From contig JALKBU010001087.1 of the NCBI GenBank assembly GCA_023091735.1, positions 1 through 16,993 on the forward strand: a stretch of 16,993 nt of DNA, in the 5' to 3' direction. The notes beneath the pieces were generated by a model that had not been told where the DNA came from, did no database searches, and was given only the letters and a program-made list of their open reading frames with translations. Below, piece after piece: positions 1 to 6,323 of the stretch. Position 1 is the first letter of the stretch, and each line of letters starts with the position of its first letter. Origin of the DNA: Trichomonas tenax (taxonomy: Eukaryota; Parabasalia; Trichomonadida; Trichomonadidae). The position numbers and the translations under genes are program-made.

Positions 1-9
1 GTGGTGGCA

Positions 10-251
10 CTAACTTCTAAAACTAACTCTATCGTAAAAATATATCATTAATAAATATTGTTTTTATAATTTGTGATTTCAGTAATTATTTAAAAAGATG
101 TTCGCAGAACTCGTGGATTATTTTTTTTTTCAAAACTGAATACATTTTATAAAGTCAGGAATTACAAAATAAAATTAACGTTAGTTTTGTAAGTAATTCA
201 AAAATTTATTTTTTATATGGGGGACCCTAACTTGTAAAACTAACTCTGTCG
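10..251. repeat. Direct repeat pair (about 25 bp) with related inverted copy
   Basis: Positions 10-34 and 227-251 are direct copies, identical at 23 of 25 bases; both begin CTAACTT and carry AAAACTAACTCT. Both are followed further on by AGATGTTCG (96-104 and 268-276) and then TCGTGGATTA (111-120 and 294-303), so the repeated unit is longer and carries indels between its blocks. A partial inverted copy of the core, GTTAGTTTTGTAAGT, lies at about 180-194. The element family is not recognised. Confidence 0.6.
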
Positions 252-267
252 GTAAATATATTTAAAT

Positions 268-314
268 AGATGTTCGTGGAAGCCACGGCGCAGTCGTGGA
301 TTACGCGAACATCT
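268..314. repeat. Short inverted repeat (9-bp arms)
   Basis: AGATGTTCG at 268-276 is exactly complementary to CGAACATCT at 306-314, with a 29-base G+C-rich interior. It ends three bases before the open frame of the coding remnant at 317-526. It may mark the edge of an inserted element or be a simple hairpin. Confidence 0.5.
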
Positions 315-316
315 AA

Positions 317-526
317 TTACTAACTACGTTAGATTTAAATTCATTTATTGAAGTTATTCCTGACGGATGGTTCGAAATCAATGATTTAGTCAAAATGTAT
401 AATAATTACTTTGGAAAGAACGTTTCAAATATTGGTTTTTCGAAATTAAAAGGAATTAATGAAGCATTTACGAAGAAAACACAAATAGTTAAAGGTAAGA
501 AATTAATTATTTACTGTAAGAATTGA
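317..526 (+). pseudogene. Coding remnant without a start codon, unassigned
   Basis: The frame from 317 is open for 69 codons to a TGA at 524-526. It follows an in-frame TAA at 314-316 and has no ATG near its beginning; the first in-frame ATG is at 395. The translation looks like real protein rather than random A+T-rich DNA: it holds FIEVIPDGWFEINDLVKMY, then FGKNVSNIGFSKLKG, and ends VKGKKLIIYCKN. The alternating helix-like and strand-like pattern with a basic turn before the last strand would suit the C-terminal end of a winged-helix domain, such as those at the ends of D5-type primase-helicases of mobile elements. That is a guess from pattern only. I read it as the 3' end of a gene whose 5' part was replaced by the repeats at 10-314. 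No family is recognised with confidence. Confidence 0.4.
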
Positions 527-539
527 ACACTCGTTATTT

Positions 540-862
540 TGAATTAACGATTTCATTCAAATTTTACGTATACGAAGCAGTAAATTCAAATCTTTACGCA
601 TAAACTGACGTAAAACATCAAATTTTAAGCATTTTCTTCAAAAATTAACTTTTCGTCATTTTAAGCCATTTCTAAAAACCCTTGTCCTAATTTTTTTTAC
701 CTGGTATTACCTGGTTACCTGGTATAGTAAATTTTAAAAAATTAAACTTAATTTTTGAATTAACGATTTCATTCAAATTTTATGTATACGAAGCATTAAA
801 TTCAAATATCGACATCAAAATCAACCCAAAACATCAAATTTTAAACGTATTCTTTAAAATGT
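540..862. repeat. About 105-bp direct duplication, offset 216 bp
   Basis: Copy one spans about 540-647 and copy two about 756-862. The first 50 or so bases differ at only two sites, and a second conserved block (AAAACATCAAATTTTAA) ends each copy, with a diverged middle. Both copies begin TGAATTAACGATTTCATTC, which contains the AACGAT core reported for Myb-type recognition elements in Trichomonas promoters. Copy one starts just after the coding remnant ends, and copy two leads into the small ORF at 876. Confidence 0.65.
699..724. repeat. Three tandem copies of ACCTGGTW
   Basis: ACCTGGTA (699-706), ACCTGGTT (709-716) and ACCTGGTA (717-724) form a short degenerate tandem array between the two copies of the 105-bp duplication. 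It is likely a slippage product; no function is visible. Confidence 0.5.
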
Positions 863-875
863 TTTCTAATACCTA

Positions 876-1109
876 ATGTGTGCCAATTGTTATAAGAAAT
901 TAAATCATTTAGATTGTCGGAAATTAGGAGTTAAATTCTTCAAATATGGGGTCATTGATCCGTTTTGCGAGGTTATGATGTGTTTACAAATTTTGGCATA
1001 TGACCCCCAACATATACTACTAGCATTTAATGAGTTTGAATTAAATAATGCGTTCAAAGGAATTTGTCGTGACATTTTAACAAAAATAAAATACTATATT
1101 TATTCATGA
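876..1109 (+). CDS. Small hypothetical ORF (77 codons)
   Basis: This ATG-started ORF of 77 codons ends in TGA. The product is rich in Cys, Leu, Phe and Ile, with a Cys-containing start (MCANCYKKLNHLDCRKLG) and a basic, Tyr-rich tail. I do not recognise it. There is no signal peptide or clear membrane segment. No Initiator-like TCA-Y-T-W lies within 25 bases upstream, unlike the glutamate dehydrogenase and kinase genes here. It sits on the same strand as the coding remnant at 317-526 and behind a duplicated segment, so it may be another piece of the same decayed element. Its base composition is only slightly above the surrounding A+T-rich DNA, so it could also be a chance ORF. Confidence 0.25.
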   Translation: MCANCYKKLNHLDCRKLGVKFFKYGVIDPFCEVMMCLQILAYDPQHILLAFNEFELNNAFKGICRDILTKIKYYIYS

Positions 1110-2288
1110 AACACTTGAGGATTTTCTGCCGTTTGTGAGATCCAATATTATGCTGTATATAGCACCATAATATATAATAAAGCATATTTGTCGAATTAAA
1201 ACATTCAAAATCAAATTATTTTATCTCGAAAAGCATAAAAGTATACAAAAAATGAGACTTCATAAAGACATCCACCACCAAACACCGCTGTATTTCTCGA
1301 CGCCACCACTTTAAGGTTTTTTCGACAAGCATAAATAATGCTAAATTTCATTGAAAAATCTTATTAATGAAAATTTTAAGAAAACTTAGGATTTTTATGA
1401 CAAATTTAGGTAAATGAATGTTATTCCATAAACATCTTGCAACAATATAAATATTGCCTATATGTTTCAATATGAATACAGAATTATATGAAAAAGAATC
1501 AAGGAGATATATCGATATTTGATTGTAAAAACGAAAATCATAATATTTTGTCATATAAGCCATCTGCCATAATGTAGATTGGCAATATTTAAAGACAAAA
1601 ATAAGACTATATTTTTTTGCTAATGCTTTTGTTTCGCAAAATCCATTTTTAATCGAAAATCTCAATATGATTACATATGCATGGCTGATTTATGATGATA
1701 AAAAGCTCAAAAACGATAATTTTTGTTAAAAAATTTTCGAAAATAGCTGTAAATAATATATAGAATATAATTGTTCTATAATATTTTTCATCACCGATTC
1801 AAAAAATAAAGTATTAAAAACATTAAAGTGTTATACTCTGTAACATATTTCATGTATTATGTCCGAAAATACGTTTTCTACTATCTCAAAAATATTTGTA
1901 AAGCTCACGATCCTATTTTTGAGACCACTATAATTAATGCGATTCGATTCATGTAGTCCAGGAATTACATTGGTTTATGTTGTTTTCCGAATTATTGAAC
2001 TAATCGAATGAACCGATTATGAGAAAACGATGAAATGTGAATTCACTTCTTGCAATCGTTGTTTTATCACTCATATATACGCCCAAAGAAGTGGTATTCC
2101 TTAATTTCACAGATCGAACTTTTCACATTTAACAAATTCGATAAAAACAGAGCGAAACCCAGCTATATAGCATCAGAAAACTGCATGCATGGCAATGGAC
2201 GGAGAATTGACTGTGTTCACGATCTCCATTGATTTTTTCATGTTTGAGAGCAAATCGTTTCTTTTCAATGTGATTTCACCTCATCGGA
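1110..2288. other. Intergenic region upstream of glutamate dehydrogenase
   Basis: This is A+T-rich DNA with no convincing gene. The open frames here start with non-ATG codons or have random-looking composition. It contains a moderate hairpin at about 1752-1788 (arms close to AATATATAGAA and TTCTATAATATT). The last 120 bases (2170-2288) are richer in G+C and presumably hold upstream promoter elements, but I recognise none apart from the Initiator. Confidence 0.5.
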
Positions 2289-2296
2289 TCATTTTT
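2289..2296 (+). promoter_or_regulatory. Initiator (Inr) core promoter of the glutamate dehydrogenase gene
   Basis: TCATTTTT matches the trichomonad Initiator consensus TCA-Y-T-W exactly. Transcription would begin at the A at 2291, leaving an 11-base 5' leader before the ATG at 2302, within the range usual for Trichomonas genes. It fixes the start codon of the downstream gene. Confidence 0.8.
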
Positions 2297-2301
2297 GAAC
2301 A

Positions 2302-3645
2302 ATGGAGTCTGTCCAAGCTGTTCTCGAACAAGTCAAGGCCCGTGATCCAGACCAAAAGGAATTCATCCAGGCCGTCACAGAAGTTCTTACATCCCTCGTC
2401 CCAATCCTCGAGAAGGAACCAAAGTACCAGAAGATCCTCCCAGCCCTCGTTGAGCCAGAGCGTGTTATCATTTTCCGTGTCCCATGGGTCAACGACAAGG
2501 GTGAGATGATGGTCAACCGTGGCTTCCGTGTCCAGTTCAACTCCGCCATCGGTCCATACAAGGGTGGCTGCCGCTTCCGTGGCAACGTTAACCTCTCCAT
2601 CCTTAAGTTCTTAGGCTTCGAGCAGGTCTTCAAGAACTCCCTCACAACACTCCCAATGGGCGGTGGCAAGGGTGGTTCCGATTTCGACCCAGCCGGCAAG
2701 TCTGATGGCGAAGTCATGAGATTCTGCCAGTCCTTCATGCTCGAGCTCTCCCGTCACATCGGTGGCAACACAGATGTCCCAGCTGGTGATATCGGTGTAG
2801 GTGCTCGCGAAATCGGCTACATGTTCGGCCAGTACAAGCGTATCAAGAATGTTTTCGAGGGCATCCTTACAGGCAAGGGCATTGCTTTCGGTGGTTCCCT
2901 TATCCGCCCAGAAGCTACAGGCTACGGTCTCGTCTACTTCGTTACAGAGATGCTCAAGGCTCGTAACCAGGAGATCAAGGGCAAGCGTGCTATGGTCTCT
3001 GGCTCCGGCAACGTCGCTCAGTACTGCTGCCAGAAGCTTATGCAGCTCGGTGCCATCCCAGTCTCCTGCTCTGACTCCCATGGTGTCCTTCTCTTCAAGG
3101 ACGGCATGACAGAGGAGCACCTCAAGGCTGTTAAGCACATTAAGACAGTCGCTCGTACAGAGCTCAAGAAGATCGGTGAACTCTTCCCAGAGCTCAAGGG
3201 TTACGAGTACATCGACGGAAAGTCTGTTTGGGCTTGCGAGATCCCATGCGAGATGGGTCTTCCATGCGCTACACAGAACGAAATCCTTCCAGAGTACGTT
3301 CCAATCATGGTCAAGAACGGCGTCAAGCTCCTTGCTGAGGGTGCTAACATGCCATCCACAAATGAGACAATCGAGCTCTACATGAAGGAGAACATCTACT
3401 ACGGCCCAGGCAAGGCTGCTAACGCAGGTGGTGTTTCCGTCTCTGGTCTCGAAATGACACAGAACTCTGTCCGCCTCGCTTGGTCCGCTGAGAAGGTCGA
3501 CAAGAAGCTCAAGGAAATCATGCATTCCATCTTCGAGGCTGCTAACTCTGCTTCACAGATGTACGGCGTTCCACTCTACAAGGGTGCTAACCTCGCCGGC
3601 TTCAAGCGTGTTGCTGAGGCCATGCTTGCTTATGGCTGCTGCTAA
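2302..3645 (+). CDS. gdh: Glutamate dehydrogenase, NADP-type small hexameric class
   Basis: The 447-residue enzyme interconverts 2-oxoglutarate plus ammonia and glutamate using NAD(P)H, linking amino-acid and redox metabolism, probably in the cytosol. The length equals that of bacterial GdhA, and the protein aligns with it from end to end as I recall that family. Substrate residues are in place: K87 in GPYKGG, K111 in FKNSL, K123 in PMGGGKGGSD, and D163 in VPAGDIGVG. The Rossmann fold begins at about residue 227 with the dinucleotide loop GSGNVA (234-239), and SDSHG (257-261) follows beta-2, as in NADP-preferring members; real coenzyme preference needs an assay. C-terminal landmarks LPCATQNE, AEGANMP and GPGKAANAGGV are intact. 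All Pro codons I checked are CCA and all Thr codons ACA, with otherwise mostly C/G-ending codons, the pattern of a highly expressed trichomonad gene. The bacterial-like class fits the view that parabasalid GDH was acquired laterally. Confidence 0.97.
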   Translation: MESVQAVLEQVKARDPDQKEFIQAVTEVLTSLVPILEKEPKYQKILPALVEPERVIIFRVPWVNDKGEMMVNRGFRVQFNSAIGPYKGGCRFRGNVNLSILKFLGFEQVFKNSLTTLPMGGGKGGSDFDPAGKSDGEVMRFCQSFMLELSRHIGGNTDVPAGDIGVGAREIGYMFGQYKRIKNVFEGILTGKGIAFGGSLIRPEATGYGLVYFVTEMLKARNQEIKGKRAMVSGSGNVAQYCCQKLMQLGAIPVSCSDSHGVLLFKDGMTEEHLKAVKHIKTVARTELKKIGELFPELKGYEYIDGKSVWACEIPCEMGLPCATQNEILPEYVPIMVKNGVKLLAEGANMPSTNETIELYMKENIYYGPGKAANAGGVSVSGLEMTQNSVRLAWSAEKVDKKLKEIMHSIFEAANSASQMYGVPLYKGANLAGFKRVAEAMLAYGCC

Positions 3646-3646
3646 A
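3643..3646 (+). promoter_or_regulatory. Probable TAAA poly(A) signal overlapping the GDH stop codon
   Basis: The stop TAA is followed by A, forming TAAA. Trichomonas is known to use UAAA, often overlapping the stop codon, as its polyadenylation signal, so the 3' leader would be very short. Confidence 0.5.
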
Positions 3647-3686
3647 TGAGTAAAATCGAATACTAGTTGCAACAAATATTGCTTTC

Positions 3687-3832
3687 TTTTAAAAGGTGTG
3701 GTACTTTGAATTTGCAAAAATTTTTAAAAATAATTAGACAAATAGCATTAACAGTATATATACTATCTACATATCCATTGTCAAATATATGCATTAACTC
3801 CAGCCAGACCCTTCAAAAATAACCTTTTAAAA
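3687..3832. repeat. Inverted repeat flanking 124 bp
   Basis: TTTTAAAAGGT at 3687-3697 is exactly complementary to ACCTTTTAAAA at 3822-3832, with weaker pairing continuing a few bases inward. It lies 40 bases after the GDH stop and may be a diverged outlier of the hairpin array downstream. Confidence 0.45.
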
Positions 3833-3905
3833 ACCGTTTTACTCACTTTTTCTATTGTACATACTGTGCTTAGTAATATTTTCTACTTATAAACTCTCAT
3901 GCAGG

Positions 3906-4016
3906 TAGATAATTGAATGATTTATATATTTTATTATTTAGGGTATATATCAAATGTCTGGGCACTATATATGTAATTTTCATGTTTACTTGTCCCTAAT
4001 GAAAGTAATTTATCTA
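3906..4016. repeat. Hairpin H0, weak outer member of the array
   Basis: TAGATAATT (3906-3914) pairs with AATTTATCTA (4007-4016) with one bulge, and ATTTAGGG pairs with CCCTAAT further in, separated by an asymmetric loop. Its centre (about 3961) lies at the mirror position of hairpin H10 around 4600, but I see no clear sequence match between them. Confidence 0.3.
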
Positions 4017-4021
4017 AAATT

Positions 4022-4125
4022 AATAGATATCATCAAAAATGATCAATTTCTGGCACAAACTCTCCGGAACATTGAATATCTGGAGAATTTATTCCAGAAA
4101 TTGATCATTTTTGATAATATTTATT
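4022..4125. repeat. Hairpin H1, 32-nt arms
   Basis: The left arm 4022-4053 pairs with 4094-4125: 30 Watson-Crick pairs, one T.G and one C.A. The loop contains a second small stem (TCTCC with GGAGA). Its mirror partner is H9; the words AAATGA, CA and TTTC recur in order in the two stems. Confidence 0.85.
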
Positions 4126-4150
4126 AACGGATAATTATAAATCGTAAACA

Positions 4151-4225
4151 GTTTTAGTTGTATAATAATATGACAAACACATGCTCACAAGCTATCTGTT
4201 TGTCATGCTATTAGACAGCTAAAGC
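4151..4225. repeat. Hairpin H2, 29-nt arms
   Basis: 4151-4179 pairs with 4197-4225: 24 Watson-Crick pairs, three T.G, two mismatches. It carries TAATAATATGACA at 4163-4175, found identically in H8 at 4992-5004. The flanking TCGTAAA on its left is mirrored by TTTACGA to the right of H8. Confidence 0.85.
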
Positions 4226-4262
4226 GAGTATTGGAAATCGATTAATGAAATTCAAGGCATTT

Positions 4263-4323
4263 TCTACGAATCTCTGAGGTTATTAGGGCATCCTATGTTT
4301 TAGCAACCTTAGAGACTTGTAGA
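4263..4323. repeat. Hairpin H3, 19-nt arms
   Basis: 4263-4281 pairs with 4305-4323: 16 Watson-Crick pairs, two G.T and one A.C. TCTCTGAGGTT in the left arm recurs as an exact reverse complement in the right arm of H7. Confidence 0.75.
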
Positions 4324-4370
4324 TTTGTAAAAGAGTGTCGAATGAGTTGTATATCTGGGCGAATTTCGAT

Positions 4371-4425
4371 GGCAACAACAGTCAACAAGCCATTGGATAC
4401 GAAGCCATTGTTGACTGTTGTTTCC
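4371..4425. repeat. Hairpin H4, 18-nt arms
   Basis: 4371-4388 (GGCAACAACAGTCAACAA) pairs with 4408-4425 at 17 of 18 positions. The loop side holds a 9-bp direct repeat, AAGCCATTG. The sequence just left of the stem, GCGAATTTCGA, is mirrored just right of H6. Confidence 0.85.
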
Positions 4426-4624
4426 TTGATAATGATCTAATTTTGAGAATCTCGAAGATTTAGTTAATTTTATAACGAGAAACAACTATTTTTGGCAAAA
4501 TCACCCTAAAAGACATTTGAAATAAGAAGTTATTGATCGTAAATTGATAAATACAGAACACTAATCGATAATAGATTCTATTTTAAGATTTTTAAAAATT
4601 TGTACGTTATTATAATTATTGTTT

Positions 4625-4704
4625 GTTCTCCACCAATTTTTCTTTGATTTTGAGGATCTATCAGTACAGACATCCCTTCAGCCAATGAAAAACTAGTGGA
4701 GAAC
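4625..4704. repeat. Hairpin H5, 18-nt arms
   Basis: 4625-4642 pairs with 4687-4704 at 16 of 18 positions (both mismatches are A.C type). H5 breaks the mirror order: it sits just right of the centre, and its closest relative is an inverted copy at 5264-5311, outside the mirrored block. A possible, heavily eroded mirror partner near 4490-4570 shows only scattered similarity. Confidence 0.75.
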
Positions 4705-4745
4705 GCACACGAATTCATCCATTCTCTTCAAATTTCCTCTCAATC

Positions 4746-4822
4746 AAGACATCAAAGGCCAACGAATGGCTAAATAAGAAGAAAAGTTTCTTATCTAGCC
4801 ATACGTTGGCCTTTGATGTCTT
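4746..4822. repeat. Hairpin H6, 35-nt arms with 7-nt loop
   Basis: 4746-4780 pairs with 4788-4822 at 33 of 35 positions (one A.A, one A.C), closing on the 7-base loop GAAAAGT. This is the longest and best-preserved stem in the window. The sequence to its right, TCGAAATTCGC (4822-4832), mirrors the left flank of H4. Confidence 0.92.
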
Positions 4823-4868
4823 CGAAATTCGCTCATACTAGCTAATTCGAGGTTATAATTTAAACATA

Positions 4869-4939
4869 CATTTTCTACTACTCTCTGTATCTTCTATGGC
4901 ATTCCATGCCATACGAACCTCAGAGAATAGTACAAAATA
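4869..4939. repeat. Hairpin H7, 33-nt arms with internal loop
   Basis: 4869-4901 pairs with 4907-4939: about 24 Watson-Crick pairs and one T.G, in two blocks separated by an internal loop at about 4888-4894. The terminal loop is only 5 bases. The right arm contains AACCTCAGAGA, the reverse complement of a word in H3. Confidence 0.7.
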
Positions 4940-4983
4940 CGATCGATACAAACATTTCGTTCATCGATCAGAATTACGCACAT

Positions 4984-5050
4984 TTGTTGCCTAATAATAT
5001 GACAGAAAGATAGCCGATGGGTACCTGCTTGTCGTTCTATTAGGCAGCAA
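4984..5050. repeat. Hairpin H8, 21-nt arms
   Basis: 4984-5004 pairs with 5030-5050: 17 Watson-Crick pairs, two T.G, two mismatches. It shares a 13-bp identical word with H2 and resembles it in both orientations, as expected for related palindromes. Confidence 0.75.
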
Positions 5051-5084
5051 GAGTTATTTACGACATCTAATACTCTGATCCGTC

Positions 5085-5180
5085 AATCTCGATAGAAATG
5101 AACAGTTTCGAGCACAAGTCTTCTAGAACAACAAGTTCCTAGAGGGCATGTTCTCGAAACTGTTCATTTCTGTGGAGATT
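5085..5180. repeat. Hairpin H9, 28-nt arms with inner stem
   Basis: 5085-5112 pairs with 5153-5180: 26 Watson-Crick pairs, one T.G, one G.G. An inner 10-nt stem follows (5120-5129 with 5135-5144; eight pairs, one T.G, one A.C), so the whole folds as two stacked stems, as H1 does at the same mirror position. Confidence 0.85.
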
Positions 5181-5205
5181 TGCGTTCTATGAATCAAATC
5201 TCGGC

Positions 5206-5311
5206 TTTTGAAATCGATAGCTGTGACATTTACATCCAGAGTCTCGAATTATCAAGCAGCTGTATGTCTGCATTGATGGCCCTCAAAATCAGCGAAAAAC
5301 TAGTGGAAAAC
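5206..5311. repeat. Hairpin H10 and inverted copy of H5
   Basis: 5264-5311 is about 80% identical to the reverse complement of 4625-4673, with most differences being transitions. The same segment also folds back weakly: 5206-5229 (TTTTGAAATCGATAG onward) pairs imperfectly with 5264-5288 around a 34-base loop. Confidence 0.6.
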
Positions 5312-5718
5312 TCATCAACAAATTGTCTATCGTTCAATATACTTTTTAAAAAGGTATTAAGCTAATTCCATTAGTCACTACTACAAATTATTGATTTTAA
5401 AATGCGCAGAAAGACAAAAGTGAAAATGGGATAATAGAAAATATAGCATATTGTGAGTTCAAATCTGCCAGGATTGCAAATCGTGAAAATGCCGATAGGT
5501 CTAAATTCATTATTTCTACAAAAAGTTCATTACATAATTATGAGATCTTCCTATTTTACTTGATTTTGCTTATATTTCCTGATCTGCCAATATATTAACA
5601 GACACATGATAACTAGCAATAGCAGTGGTCATTGTTAAATAGCTTTATTGAGATTTCAGTCTTATCTATCATTTCAGTTTCGATGTAACTACGATTCTTT
5701 CCTATATGCAACTTTAGT

Positions 5719-5760
5719 TCAAATACACAGTTAATATCATAATAGAAACTGTGTATTTGA
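5719..5760. repeat. Perfect 14-bp hairpin
   Basis: TCAAATACACAGTT (5719-5732) is exactly complementary to 5747-5760 around a 14-base loop. It lies 540 bases past the mirrored block and is probably a separate, younger hairpin of the same kind. Confidence 0.8.
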
Positions 5761-5825
5761 CATTTAATAAAATCAAAAATATCTAATTTCGAAGATATAA
5801 AAGCTTGATATAATAATTTATGATT

Positions 5826-6011
5826 TCAAGATTTGTAATATAGATGAGAAGTAGTTATATGGCCACATATAAACAATGGCATGATCAGTTGCCTCAAATA
5901 GGCATGTGTCAGAGTTTCAATATGAGATGATTCGAAAGATCGATCCATGAATCTTTGCACATCTTCATTATCCCCCATACCAATGGATATGGTGGTACTC
6001 TCATCGGCCAT
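5826..6011 (-). CDS. Doubtful minus-strand ORF (61 codons)
   Basis: Reading on the minus strand from an ATG at 6011, the frame is open for 61 codons to a TGA. The product begins MADESTTISIGMGDNEDVQR and has a varied, protein-like composition, with a more complex base sequence than the surrounding A+T-rich DNA. No family is recognised. No Initiator lies before the ATG on that strand. It may be a fragment of a decayed gene or a chance ORF. Confidence 0.22.
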   Translation of the reverse strand: MADESTTISIGMGDNEDVQRFMDRSFESSHIETLTHAYLRQLIMPLFICGHITTSHLYYKS

Positions 6012-6216
6012 AGAGGGTACTTGCACTAAAAAAATAAGAAAAGGTTCTCACTTTTCTGTCACCCTAAAATTATTTTTTAATATGTTAATGTATGCATGAT
6101 TTTAGACCCGAAATTGTATCCGACCATTTTTACCAAGTATTCAAATTTGAGAACAACCGATTCCGTGCGGTTAGCAAAACATCTACACTGTCAAAGTAAA
6201 AAAGTTTTCATAGCTC

Positions 6217-6246
6217 ATAATGTAGCATCTACATATGCTACATTAT
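6217..6246. repeat. Perfect 11-bp hairpin upstream of the kinase promoter
   Basis: ATAATGTAGCA (6217-6227) pairs exactly with TGCTACATTAT (6236-6246) around an 8-base loop, 63 bases before the kinase Initiator. It could be a regulatory site (a dimer-type binding site) or another small hairpin of the region. Confidence 0.7.
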
Positions 6247-6309
6247 ACAAAAACACAATTAATTAAGTCTGAAACACAGTAAATGAATTATCTGGCTGCA
6301 ATGAAAAAG

Positions 6310-6317
6310 TCACTTTT
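6310..6317 (+). promoter_or_regulatory. Initiator (Inr) core promoter of the kinase gene
   Basis: TCACTTTT fits the trichomonad Initiator TCA-Y-T-W. Transcription would begin at the A at 6312, giving a 12-base leader before the ATG at 6324. Confidence 0.8.
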
Positions 6318-6323
6318 GCAAAC

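Larger units (their letters stand above)
4022..5180. repeat. Nested palindrome: mirror-image array of large hairpins
   Basis: Eight strong hairpins form two sets of four that mirror each other. H1 (centre 4074) corresponds to H9 (5133), H2 (4188) to H8 (5017), H3 (4293) to H7 (4904), and H4 (4398) to H6 (4784); the midpoints all fall at 4591-4603. Between the halves there are exact complementary words: TCTCTGAGGTT (4271-4281) with 4916-4926, GCGAATTTCGA (4359-4369) with 4822-4832, and TCGTAAA (4142-4148) with 5057-5063. The midpoint coincides with a perfect palindrome, ATTTTTAAAAAT, at 4588-4599. Partners have diverged strongly between the halves, while each hairpin still pairs well with itself. 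No transposase, target-site duplication or promoter is recognised. It could be a foldback-type element, a structured RNA locus, or a non-coding inverted duplication. Confidence 0.75.
3646..6309. other. 2.7-kb gene-free region with hairpin array
   Basis: No intact gene is seen between the GDH stop and the kinase promoter. The first part (3646-3905) is A+T-rich with one long inverted repeat and a 12-bp palindrome, AGTATATATACT, at 3753-3764. About 3906-5760 holds the chain of large hairpins listed separately. About 5400-5700 shows nothing clear beyond a weak hairpin near 5596-5640. The rest (5761-6309) holds a doubtful minus-strand ORF, a small hairpin and the kinase promoter. Confidence 0.6.

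Noticed and set aside
360..385. tRNA T-arm-like word GGTTCGAAATC
   Set aside because: It lies within the coding remnant and no acceptor stem or other tRNA arms can be drawn around it.
1..1309. GTGGTGGC at 1-8 and its complement GCCACCAC at 1302-1309 as terminal inverted repeats of a 1.3-kb element
   Set aside because: Only 8 bp match, one end lies at the arbitrary window edge, and no target-site duplication can be seen.
1348..1665. 105-codon minus-strand frame
   Set aside because: It begins with TTG, has no early ATG, and consists of hydrophobic A+T-driven residues as expected by chance.
2189..2509. 106-codon frame starting upstream of GDH and overlapping it in another frame
   Set aside because: It lacks an Initiator, its second half is only a shadow of GDH, and the real GDH transcript should begin at 2291.
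2611..3525. 304-codon open frame antisense to the GDH gene, plus several other frames inside it
   Set aside because: Its length follows from the strong codon bias of the GDH gene, which removes stops on the other strand. No Initiator or protein-family signal supports it.
5180..5365. 61-codon plus-strand frame across H10
   Set aside because: It starts with TTG and its sequence is accounted for by the hairpin repeats.
4022..5760. CRISPR-like array
   Set aside because: The hairpins differ in sequence and length, spacing is irregular, and the genome is eukaryotic; there is no constant repeat with unique spacers.
6048..6055. Initiator-like TCACTTTT
   Set aside because: No ATG follows within 20 bases and no coding frame follows; probably chance in A+T-rich DNA.
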